Positions 48,811 to 60,309 of a stretch of DNA of 64,000 bases are shown here, piece by piece (the first letter of the stretch is position 1; each line of letters begins with the position of its first letter). The DNA comes from Panopea generosa. Its lineage: Eukaryota; Mollusca; Bivalvia; Adapedonta; Hiatellidae. Where the stretch lies: assembly GCA_029582155.1 (NCBI GenBank), contig CM055895.1, forward strand, positions 58,376,750 to 58,440,749, written 5' to 3'. The translations under genes and the position numbers were made by a program. Below the pieces are notes generated by a model, which worked only from the letters and a program-made list of their open reading frames with translations, was not told where the DNA came from and did no database searches.

Positions 48811-49412
48811 ATCTGTAATATTGTGCATTCTTTCAAAGGGATTGTCCCTATACACTCTGCGTATGAGGAATAGCATGGTGATACTTTAAAGTTCTGAACG
48901 TGTTATTGTACTTGCACAGAAGCACGTGCAATATTTTCTTTTTTTCTTTTTTTAATATTTACACTTAAACGATAAAAGGAGACGAACTTCAAAGGACAAC
49001 TGTGCATGTCATACTTATGTTAAACATTTATAAGTACGCTTTGCCGTTCCTTAATATGTACGAGTTGTACGAGCATGCATATGTAATTATAAGCACTATG
49101 TTTCGAAGCGTTATCTGCAATTTTATGCATTCTAACAACATAATTGTCCCTAGGCAATCTGCGGTATGACGAATAGCATTGTGGTACTTTTAAACGTGCA
49201 GACGTTCTACCCACAGAGGCACGTGCAGTGGTAATAAAAATATGCAAAGCGGCATTATACTTCATTTTTATTTTTATATTCAGAATTACACGATAGAAAG
49301 AGACGAACTTCAAAGGACAACTGTTCAGGTAACACTTATATCAAATATTAATAATTATGCGCTGTCGTTCTTTCATATTTACGAACGTCAAGGTAGACGT
49401 GCATATTTGATT
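48811..49412. repeat. Tandem duplication, ~301-bp unit
   Basis: Two diverged copies start at 48,811 and 49,112. Shared blocks: attgtccctaggcaatctgc-type, agagacgaacttcaaaggac, aactgtgcatgtcatactta/aactgttcaggtaacactta. A partial third start follows. Confidence 0.75.
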
Positions 49413-49853
49413 ATAAGCACTTAGTTCTGCAGTGTGTTACATGTGGAATAGTATTCGTGTACACCATTTGTGGAAAATGCAAAAATGGATTTACCCTGAC
49501 CAAAACCATATTTTGTAAGGATACAGTCTTCGGGTTTCATATCCTGATATTTATATTCGTGACGTAACTGTCAGATAATATATTTATATATAATTTTGGC
49601 TTTCATTTCCAACGAACGCAGAGGCACGAACCTTCGATCTCAGTTTTGAACATACTTTCTTGTGGATAAAATCAACATAATTCCAGATTTTCAATTGATT
49701 CTGACGTCACAAACTTCACAAATATTAACGTTTTTTGACAAATGAAGCAACGGCCACTAAACAAAGGCGTAACATTTGTCGTTGCGCTCAACTTTAATTT
49801 TAGGATGCCATCAATTATTAACATGTGTATCGGTGCTAGATAAATGTGAAACA

Positions 49854-50397
49854 GGGGTGGTATTCACCAACTATTCTTAAGAATATTCTTATATGTTTTG
49901 CTCAAGCATAATCCCATTGGTACAATAAGGTACCAAGTGTATACGCACTAAGAAGGCACTTGTCCCATTTTTCACCAATGGGGCGAATATTATCGTCACA
50001 TAATTTATTTTTTTTTGGTTATGAGGAAATACATAATTATCATAATCAATAACCACGTCTGCCAATTAACTTAAGCACGCTATAAATGTAAATCTGGAAT
50101 TTATATTTGAATATCATTAATTAAGTATCTATACATATATATATATATAAATTATACAATTACTAAAACATGTTAATTAAAGAACATAATGTTTTGTTAT
50201 GACTGTAAACTTAGATTTGGTAACTTTGATATTATTAATTGCTTTAAAAGATATTAATTTAATATATAGAATTATTATTTATTATTTATCAAAATTTGTA
50301 GCATGCATAACGACATGTTGAACTGCATAAGCAAGTAAAACCTGTCAAGCTCAAGTCTAAGAATATTCTCAAGAACATATGATGAATACGATCCCTG
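49854..50397. mobile_element. MITE-A, longer relative
   Basis: About 540 bp. Left end gtggtattcaccaactattc, right end gatgaatacgatccct, with the adjoining ttaagaatattctta/taagaatattctcaagaa also inverted. The interior is AT-rich and differs from the 250-bp copies, so this may be a longer parent-like or composite form. Confidence 0.6.
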
Positions 50398-51569
50398 TAT
50401 TCAAGACCAAGCACTGCCGAGTATAAAAGAGGTTGCACCCAAGATTCATTGAAATAAAAACAAAATCTAATAAAATACACGCATAAAAACATGTTTAAGC
50501 GTATAGAAAAATCCCGGAACCAAATTAACCTAACCTTACTTATAGAAAAGCAATAGATAGCGAAATGCAGACTGAAATGCTGCATCGGCATTCTAGCACT
50601 AATACTTATAACGAGATGATCTTAGTGTGTTTTTTTTTGATCAATTAATATAAATGACGATCCAATAAGCGTTTATGTCAATACGATAATACTCGTAATA
50701 TAAATAGATGGCATTTACAGGTTTCCATATTATACAACAGTTCAGACGAATGCACTTAGTCTTCAGAATTTAATTAGATATCCACTAATGGTATATAAGG
50801 GATTCCAGATGAACAGAGAACGGCAATTACTGTAGGAAAAGGTGAACAAAGTGTACATTTGGATACCTCTGTGATTGATTGCTTATTAGAGAAGATATGG
50901 TAAAAATGTATTTTGAAATCCGGGTTTGTCGTCGCAATGTTAATAGAGTATGTGATATACAATGTGGTAAGTGTACTTGCGGTAAAGTGTATTTATTGTC
51001 GTTTGTTACATAATTGAATTAGTTATTAATTAACGCACCAAGAAGTGGGAAATATACGTCGGTCCAATGTCACTGTAGAAGTAATTTACATAACTACTAA
51101 GAACGTGTGAGGGTTAATTTGAAATACTAATACAATGCATGCCGTAAATAACGTATTTCCCTCTATCTTTTCTTCACGCACGCGCGTGTGCACGCACGCA
51201 CGCACGCACATTTATCACCTATCAATATACTCAGAATGCATTAAGCATAACCGACTTTGATGTGATAGCATCAGACAAGACAGGGGGTTCTAAAAGTCAA
51301 CAGGTAAGTCTATAGGGATATTATCTTGCTATATTATGTTGGTATATCTTGAACAACCGCTCTAGGGCCGATAAGACTATCTTTCTTACACAGAGAGTTA
51401 CACGTGAAATGCATTTCTATCAACGAGGTAAACATTGCCTTGAACCAAAAAATTAATATCCATCTTGTGACGCAGAAATAGAAAATATGATAGCTTGTGT
51501 ATATATTTATTCATTTTGCTTACATTTAAGAAACGCCTGAATCATCAAAATTAAATAAATGGTAGAACC

Positions 51570-51765
51570 TTTTCCTCCCGTTTGGATCCGTTAAATAACA
51601 GCACACTTGAGCATTGTGATTGGTTAGTTACTTCAGGGAACGTTCGAATGACGTCATAGTTTGGTAAGCGTTTAATTGCTATGGATTGTGGGACAGGCAT
51701 AGAATTTCCTGCTTTTGTCATTGGAGAGTGAATATACTAGTTCCTGATTCGGGAAATATTCGGTT
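51570..51765. mobile_element. MITE-C copy
   Basis: Shares cccgtttggatccgttaaat, gtgattggttagttacttca and gtcatagtttggtaagcg with the 48.5-kb copy, in the same orientation. Confidence 0.65.
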
Positions 51766-51889
51766 CTATATATAGACTTACATGTTAGAAATGGTACTTC
51801 ACCGAAATCATTCGAGATAGACTAATCCATCGGTTATACATGCAGAATATATATTAACAATACACTGCTATTAGAATACTTAATATGAT

Positions 51890-52195
51890 TACTGCTGAAT
51901 TGATACTGAAAATAAATCCTGAATGTAAACACCGAATGGATACAGAAATTTGATCCTGAATGTAAACACTGAATGGATACTGAAATTGGATCCTGAATGT
52001 AAACACTGAATGGATACTGAAATTGGATCCTGAATGTAAACACGTAATGAATACTGAAATTGGATCCTGAATGTTAACACTGAATGAATATTGAAATTGG
52101 ATCCTGAATGTGAATGGGTTCTGAAAATAGGTCCTGAATGTAAAACACTGAATAGATACTAAAATGGATCTTTAATATAAACACTGAATATTGTA
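51890..52195. repeat. ~36-bp tandem repeat
   Basis: About eight units of ggatcctgaatgtaaacact then gaatggatactgaaatt. A looser related array (ctgaataccaatccttggta) continues to about 52,430. Confidence 0.9.
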
Positions 52196-53109
52196 TATGC
52201 TATGTAAGTACAGTAAGCATGATTGTGTATTTATGCTAATTAAAAATGCTGAAGTAATTTGTGAATGCTGAATACCAACCCTTGGTATAAATACTGAACA
52301 TTAATGCTGAATGCAATACCGAATACCAATCCTTGGTGTAAACACTGACTATTAATGGTGAATGCAATACTGAATATCAATCCTTGATATATATGCTGAA
52401 AACTAATGCCGAATGCAATACTGAACCTAAATATATTTGATTTATTTGCAGATGAGCAAGCATGCCTTTAAGCTAGGTTTTCATCAACATTGACCTTCAC
52501 CTTTATTCTATAATATATACATCTCTGGTTCGTTTCCACAATCCGCTTATTATGCGCTTATTACTGTATGTTCACACGCGCATAGTGTTTTGGAAAGATG
52601 CCAAATCGTGAATGGATGTTACTGGTTTGTTTTCAAAATAAAATGATGAAATATTTCGAAAATTGAGAAATTCTTGCACATTTTTATTATCAGTTATCTT
52701 TGAGTGCTAGTGTAACACATGTGTCGGGTTTAGTGTAAACGATAAACCGGCGTTAAATTAGTATAATATCCTGTTAAAGTGTTTTAAACAAGTAATTTAG
52801 TAGAAATTGATTCCATTTTCTGACTGAGCAGTTTCAATTATTTGGTTTCTTTCTACAAAAATATGTAAAAATTACAAGTATTTATAATAGTAACATTTCA
52901 TAAAAACGAATAAGGTATCAGATGATGAAATATGTAATTTTTTGAATATAACATAGTATCATTATTTTAAAAGAAGTATAAAATTGTGAGCATTTCAAAT
53001 TTTAAGATATACAATTTCAATAAACAATAAATACTTGATTAAGATTTGGTACTTAACAGTTCTTGTAACGTTTATGATCAATAATTTACTGGAGCATTAC
53101 AATGCTTTA

Positions 53110-53195
53110 TGTTTAAAATGTATTTATTTTACATAGATTGTGAAACAGATTTATAAATGAAACAAATCACGCTCGAAGTCGTCCTGGGTAGAATC
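53110..53195 (-). mobile_element. SINE-2 fragment
   Basis: Only the 3' third (gtatttattttacatagatt, gctcgaagtcgtcctgggta) survives. It is followed at once by a MITE-C copy, which may have replaced the rest. Confidence 0.55.
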
Positions 53196-53392
53196 TGGAT
53201 GAGTTTATCTCAGAACCTAACATCTTCCGATTTAGGTCTGTAATTCCCTATTGTAAAAACATGAAATTCCCTCCCTGTCCCACAATTCATAGCATCCAAA
53301 CGCGCTTACCACACTGTGACGTCAGTTAACTTCCCCTGAAGCAACATACCAATTAACGTGCTCGTTTGTCACTTCTACGTAACCGTCCATAA
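53195..53392. mobile_element. MITE-C copy
   Basis: Inverted relative to 48.5 kb: ctgtcccacaattcatagc, cttcccctgaagcaac and aattaacgtgctcg are recognisable. The terminal repeats are degenerate. Confidence 0.6.
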
Positions 53393-53693
53393 TGAGGAAA
53401 GCTAAACCTAATCAAGTACCCGAATTCAGAAAATATTTTGAGACCAAAACTCAAAATATCAAATATAGTATTTGAAATCTAAAAAGCACCAATAAGATAA
53501 ATAAATTCATTCTGTATTTTCTTGCAGATACGATCAGTTTGAAAATTACTTTCTTACACCATTTTCACAGGATTTGCATAAAATGAAGATTTCTCAGACT
53601 CAACAGTTCATATGCGTATTGCACACATCTTGTTCATATGATGTATTGATAGCAGTTGGAATTAAGGTTAGTGTCTTTTATTCATATATATTT

Positions 53694-53982
53694 ATACTGA
53701 AATGAACAGCTTATCCGCCACCTGACATTTTATGTATTTTCTCACTGAACGGAACAGCTAACCCACTACCTGCCATTTGATCAGTAGATTTTCTCAAACA
53801 GTCTCAAAGCAATTTCTTTGAATCAGAAACAAGATTGGGGATAACAATTGCCAAGTCTGTATCATTAATCTTGATAGTAATTGGAATAATTTCATAATTA
53901 TTAAAATGGGACAATATTCAATATTTTGACGAAGACATTGGGAAGTACAAAAGTGGCGGGTTAGCTGGTCCGTTCAGTGTAT
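53694..53982. mobile_element. MITE-B copy
   Basis: Inverted ends: the complement of ggcgggttagctggtccgtt at the right matches cggaacagctaaccc near the left. The left end is present twice (53,694 and about 53,743), suggesting an end duplication or a nested insertion. Related half-copy at 38,338 and a tiny one at 20,667-20,708. Confidence 0.6.
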
Positions 53983-54150
53983 GCCGCAATCACCTTATCA
54001 TAGCTGGTAACATTAAATGTTTATTGAATCCTTTAAGATGAGCCATATGTGAAACACTTATAAATCAAATAAACAGAATAAATGCATATAACAGGTGAAA
54101 TTCAACCAGTTTCAAGACGTTAGATAAAGCTATTCTGACTATCACATTAG

Positions 54151-54207
54151 GTGTATGTGCACGTGTGTATGCATTTAGCTGTACCACATACACACGTGCA
54201 TACACAC
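54151..54207. repeat. Hairpin-forming inverted repeat
   Basis: Arms gtgtatgtgcacgtgtgtat and catacacacgtgcatacaca pair over at least 13 contiguous bases, with a 15-base loop. Built of CA/TG-rich sequence, so it may have arisen from a microsatellite. Confidence 0.7.
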
Positions 54208-54599
54208 AAAACCAACCCATAAATATTGACTTTAGCTACATAATATTACAATTATAGAGATTTTTTTTTGTTTTTACCGATTTTCTAGAACAAAACAATT
54301 TACCCAACCACCTACACGTAAAGTGCATTTACAAAAACCTTTCATTACTACCTCAAATATAGATATTACGTTCTAAATTAGCGACACGCCCACCACACAC
54401 TGAAACTGTTAGTACCCACAAGGAACTTCAATAGTCATTATTCCCTCCGCAACAAAAACCCTAATAATATACAGAAAACAACAATAATTGCTAATTGCCA
54501 ACCGTTCAGTGAATATTGTGTTCTAAAATGAACAGCTACAGGATATTATAAGCTCAATCTGGATCGAGTACCAGTAAAAATTAAAGATGCATCTATTGT

Positions 54600-54905
54600 A
54601 ACTTTCTGTTACCAAATGATGGAAAGATTATTGAACCACAAAAGGAAGGTCCCATTCAAAGATAATAGTTGATTCCGTCCTTGTAGTTTATCTTATTAGA
54701 AATTCGTTACTACACATGTTGGCATTTTCCGTTTTATTCGTCAATGTTTTAGCATAACCCAATACTGGCCAATGAGTGATCCCGGGCTGCGATTTATTAT
54801 TTGGTCAACACAATTAAAGAATTTTATACTACAAAGACACAATAAAATATAAGTTATTGAATAGAATATCTATAATACATGATGTTTTATGTAAATGTGC
54901 AGTTT
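54600..54905. repeat. Dispersed repeat, inverted mate of 37.2 kb
   Basis: Second copy of the element at 37,160-37,480 in opposite orientation, with diverged ends. Confidence 0.6.
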
Positions 54906-55594
54906 TACTGCCAACATCGAAAAAAATATCGGCTATATAGTTGACGTCTCTTTAACTTAGGTAGTAAGTAAATACTTAAAGAATGTTTAACAAAACTTAC
55001 TTAGATAAATACATGTTGTTTAAACTCGCCCCACGTGATCTTGAGAAAATGTGTAGGCAGGCAAGCGTTTCATATATACTATCATAATATATAAGGAATA
55101 TATGAACTGATTCTCGTATTTTACTTTTTCATAGGATTCTCATATAAATCTTAACATAGTTTATTCCAGAATATGAGTTAATATAATTCTTATATAAAAG
55201 AGTATCATATAAAACCACCACATATCCATTCATATAATTATGAGAAACGGGCGTGGCTCACATATCGTTGTATCTAAATGCATTCATGCTATGAAGACTG
55301 AAAACAGCCGTTATATTTTACATTGAACGTGATGCTGTCTCAAATTTAAAATGAAATAAATCACATGTGTCTATCTCTAAACATATCACAGAATGCATTT
55401 ATCGTTTAGATATAACCCAGGATACAGCAAACATGCAAACGCGTTTTATTTATTCCTTGTCAATGCCAATGTCACTCTCTGTACCGGGAAGAAACTCTAG
55501 AATCATTATTTTTGTTATAACGTCTTAGAAACCATTTAAAAGATTGTGGGAGAAAAACGTTATAAAAAACATGTACATAAAGTAGTTTCCTACG

Positions 55595-55860
55595 TCGTTC
55601 GTGGCGTGGTGGTTAAAGCGTTCGCCCCGGAAGCGGGAGGTCGAATGTTCGAATCCCGGTGGAAGCTTTTCGTAAATGCGACATCATGCCGATTTAATAT
55701 TGTATTGGTATCGGTCTATCAACTGTAGTATCACTATCTACGTTTGGACACCGATAATTGATTTACCGATGTGCGCCGAATATTAACGAGTGCCAGGTAA
55801 ATCCTAACGTACAATACTAGTGTACAATTAGAACGTAAGACAAATGCTACCAATCATGAG
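55595..55860 (+). mobile_element. tRNA-derived SINE (third family)
   Basis: Head tggcgtggtggttaaagcgt (A box) and gaatgttcgaatcccggtgg (B box), followed by an unrelated body. It has a tRNA-like promoter spacing but no CCA end or cloverleaf I can close, so a SINE is favoured over a tRNA gene. Confidence 0.55.
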
Positions 55861-56787
55861 TAAATGCACGTGAAGAAGCGTTCAAAAGCAAACGCTCGAG
55901 AGATTTAATTTCAGGCGTATTCAATCATTTTACTTTAAAACATTCACTTTAATTAGTCTGCAAATATGTCCAATTTTTTCTTGTATTAATTTTAACGTAA
56001 GACGAAATTAGATTGAACCTCAAAATAGATCTGGCCGTCTATTCAGATAAAAGACTGCAACAATTTTCGATTGTAAAATTATCTCAAATATAGAACACAT
56101 AACGAGACCTAGTGATTATTCGCATAGTTTAAATTCTCGACAATTTGATAGAGATGTTTTTGTAAGATCGTGTACTAAAGGCACGTTTCTGCTGGCAGCG
56201 GTACAGGGCAGAGGGGATCAAAATCGAAACAGTCGTGTGTGTTTAAAACATAGAATATTCACTCAAAGGATCGTACTGCTTTGCAGTAGTAGACCAGACA
56301 AAATAATTAGATGCATTTTGAGCTTGAAAACTATTTAGACGTATACATATATTTCAACACATACATTAAATTCTCATCGGCGAACATACAGAGAGTCATA
56401 GTATGTTCTGTAATGTTTTCATTTCCAAGGTAGCATTAAAAAATAATAATCAAATGCAGAAAAAAACAAATTTAAATATATTTTAAGCTTGAAAAACTGA
56501 TTAGAATGATAAATATTTTTATTTTTCAATTACGGAAACGTCATTAAAACACAAACAAACAAAAAGAAAAAACAGAAATACAAAATTTATGTGTATTTTT
56601 TTTTTACACTTAAAATTATATTGTAAGATTGGTGAATTTCAAGTAAATATACACGCAGAATGCGTAACAAATGTTAGAAATAAACAGCGGCTGAACATGT
56701 ACTTTTTAAAAAAAAAGAGAACATGTCACAGTATAGTTTAAGACAGAGAAAGTATATCAGATAAGATGTTATTTTTCTAAGATATAT

Positions 56788-56793
56788 TATAAA

Positions 56794-56827
<34 letters not shown>

Positions 56828-56912
56828 TTCTCCCCTCTTGCTCTCTGTCTCTCCCCTCTCTCTCTCCCTCTCTCTCTCTCTGTCTCTCTCTCTCTCTCTC
56901 TCTGTCTGTCTA
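56788..56912. repeat. Imperfect (CT)n tract
   Basis: CT repeats broken by ccc and tgt. Pure pyrimidine for most of its length. Confidence 0.95.
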
Positions 56913-57367
56913 CCACACTATCACACTGTCAAAGTAAGTAAAATGTGCGTCGAGTCAAAATATATGTGTCATGTATATAATAAAGTACCTGGCATATATG
57001 TACGATAAACACTTTAGATATGTCTTGTCAAAGGCACTCCCCGAACCATAAAAGTGAAAACATATTTGTTATAAATGGTCCAACCGACAGGTAAGGTGCA
57101 TTCTTACAAATATTAACCTTGAAATGACTTTGAACATTATCTTGCAAAAACGTGCTTGATTTTGTACAATTCTTATTCTGACTGATGATAATTCCCTATA
57201 TCATTCCGTCATTATGTTTTGTCTTTTTATATTCAATAAACTCTAATATAATTTATGTCGGATAATAAAAGAGTCATACATTTAACATAGAAAGGGCTTA
57301 ACGTGAATAACAAACGACTAACCTTTTTTATAAAACCTTACTGTTGATTTTAAGCAATAATAGTAGT

Positions 57368-57530
57368 TTTAATTTATTTATTTCACATCGATTGTGAAAC
57401 AAGTTTTTACAACTTGGCCAAATCACGCACGGAGTCTTCCTGGGAAGAACCAGTACTAAGCCTATGCAGATAAAGCGTGTTTCTCAAGGGCACCACACAT
57501 AGCCGTGGCGAGGAATCGAACCCACAACCC
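57368..57530 (-). mobile_element. SINE-2 copy
   Basis: Contains the shared body (tttatttatttcacatcgat, gagtcttcctgggaagaacc, gggcaccacacatagccgtg) and a B-box region (ggttgtgggttcgattcc on the minus strand). The A-box end is missing. Confidence 0.7.
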
Positions 57531-58256
57531 CTAATTATAGCAGTATCGTAAAAACAATGCAAAAAGCTATGTGTATTGACCACAACAGTACACTTACTTT
57601 AATGTAAAAAAACATTTATACGAATAAAGAACCGTTTGAATTGTGTTAATGTACCGAGGATATCGTCAATAGTCTAGCCAACAGCAGAGTTCGTATTAGC
57701 AAAACTACGTACTCGTTTGTAATAGAATTAACAGTATAATCGAACTAAGAATATATTTGCTTGTTCCTTATTCGAAATAGGAAAATAAGGAAGACAAAAC
57801 AATAATACTCCCGGTAACAGACATCCCACCGGTAACTCGAAGTGTCCAGATAACTTACAGATAAATACATTTGTAAATAAAAGTAATCAAAAAGTCGATA
57901 TATATTTCCTTAACACACATAGTTGTTTCAAATCTTCAACTAACATTCTTTGATCAGAAAATAGAACAGCAAAAGATACGTAACCCTTCAAATTTAGATA
58001 GTCTTAATTTTCAATTCCTCCAATAAAAGGAGATAATATATAACATAATGCCAAAGCATATATAAATGTGAAATGAAAATAAAAATTACTAGGTTTACCA
58101 TGAGTTGTACTGGTTTACGTCTAAATCGGGTATCTATTTTATATGATGAATGTCTATATCCTGACCGACATGTTCTATTTCAGATCCGTGTTGTCAAAAT
58201 CGTATTGTTACCGTCGTACACAAATAGGAAACATGTGCTGTATGCAAGACTTGTAC

Positions 58257-58294
58257 CTCAGTCTTATACACGCCAGGAGTGATGGGGAGTGTTT
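58257..58294 (-). CDS. FLN: Filamin microexon, first strand of repeat 16
   Basis: This is a 38-nt exon encoding TLPITPGVYKTE after a split first codon. It has a pyrimidine-rich acceptor ending ATATCAG and a GTACAAG donor in phase 0. Joined to the next exon it gives GVYKTEYKMPTPEG, which aligns position by position with vertebrate repeat 16 GELTGEVRMPSGK (G, E, M and P identical). This alignment across a 19-kb intron is the main evidence. The small size makes it less certain than the other exons. Confidence 0.6.
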
Positions 58295-59164
58295 CTGATA
58301 TAATCGTATATGAAAGAGAGATAAATCACGATAAAGATACTATAGATGGCGGTGATAACAAAGCGTGGAAGAGGAAGGACGGCAAACATTCCATGACAGA
58401 GATTACATTATACAACACGTGGTAGATACCGATCGCGAGTGTCTGTATTGAGACAATACCGGTGTATGTGTGCCTAATTGTAAACTAATAAGCAAACACG
58501 GGGAAATTAGGAAAACATGTTCTTGTTTGTATAGTCCGCTGGTTAGATACACCTGTATAATTTGTATGTTACTTATAAAAACATGTCCAAAATGTGTTTT
58601 TTTTTTTATTTATACATTCATAATAATGATGTAGTTATACTTTATATAAAAGCGAACTATAATTTCATTATAAAACGGGTGTTTCCAATATTTAAGATTT
58701 TTTCCTTTGTATTATGTTGATGAATATTACCATATTGTTATTATCAAATTTTGATATCTCATATTGGTGTTTCTTCTTTGTTTAAATATAAACTATTACA
58801 TCGTTTGAGTACAATATGATCTAACACCTTCGTATATCAAACGTGTTATAAATATAGTCCATTTATAAAACACCGTTGAACAAATATAATTAATGCTCTA
58901 CAGCGAAAAAACTCAGAATAAAATCCAGAGAGAGATTTCTGAGGAGAAATCATTCAGCGGAAAACAATAATCAAGGAAATGATAAATGTAGAACTATATT
59001 ATTTCAACAAAAAATTGATTAAAGGTATAACGAGGATTGCGGCGTTTCAATTTAAACGACTTCCAATTGCTTTATTATTACACGCAAAAAATGCAAATAA
59101 TTTAATACATTTACATGATACCCACGTGCTCTTTCATGTAAAACTCTTAGTTAAAAACTAACTT

Positions 59165-59330
59165 ACAACTTAGACAGATCACATTCGTTGTCTTCCTGGG
59201 GAACCAGTACTAAGCAGCGGGTAAGTTATCTTGCTCAAGGGCACCACACATAACAGTGGCGATGGATTGAACCCACGACCCTCCGATCATTGGCCCGATG
59301 TTCTATCAGCGGACTACGCACCCCACACAC
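59165..59330 (-). mobile_element. SINE-2 copy
   Basis: Shares cttgctcaagggcaccacac and gaacccacgaccctccgatc with the other copies, and has both promoter-box regions. The 3' end is degenerate. Confidence 0.7.
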
Positions 59331-60309
59331 CCCACACTCAATGTAACAATCGTTTATAACGACGTTGTAGGTAAATAACTCATGGTGTTGATTAGACATA
59401 AGAAAACCCACCTAAATAAATAAACTCTCGGATCCAGTCTTAATGATTCCCACAACAAGATATGTCCCAAAGTCTAGCGCAACTCGTGCACCTAAGAGCA
59501 TTTCTTTACTCAATAACTGGAAGCATGCCGAAAATACAGTTTTAAGACATTTCATCATTTGAAAATCACAACCCTGTCTTTTTCTCTCAAATTGTGTAAG
59601 GTTTCATAGCAGCATGGAACGGTGCATTGTAAGGCAAGTGTGCTTCCTGAATATATGAAAGTCGATGTTTTAGTAGTGAATTCGGTCTATTAATTACATG
59701 CACGTTTTTCTTCTCAGCGTTTCTTCTTTTATGAAAGATATCCACACCCTTGCCGATATGAAGCATATCGTCACAATATTAAGGATTCTGCTCATTAATC
59801 AAAAGAAAGTAAAGTCACGTGCCAGGTATATGTATTTTAACAAACATCACCACCACAACACCCACACTATGTACGAATATTTCAACTACCGATTTTACAA
59901 ACATATTTTGTTTTACCACACCGCAGGTAACTTTACCTGTTCAATTGATAACGGGATTTGATTACATATTTGCGGTAAGTGTGCGAATGTGCTTTAGCTT
60001 GTAGTTCGCAACACTTTAACGTTTGGCAACGGTTCCGGTAAAAATTTGAACTAAAGTTAAGCATGTAAAAACGCATTAGGTTTTAAAGATGTCTGCAAAT
60101 TTATCGAATCTAGCTTTCAATTTGAACTGGCACAATCTAAAGACAGATCTAACACAGTAAAAAAGTACGTGATGCAACATTTTGGAAATAGAATATCAGT
60201 TCATATATCTATTATAAATTACAGCAGTACCAATTTGTGTGCTGAACTTGTATGGACTAAATGAACTGACATATTATTAGCTAATATGGTATTGTGTCTA
60301 TATACTGAA

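Noticed and set aside
55595-55670. tRNA gene at the A/B-box region
   Set aside because: A and B boxes are present but I could not close an acceptor stem or a normal anticodon arm, and SINE body sequence follows.
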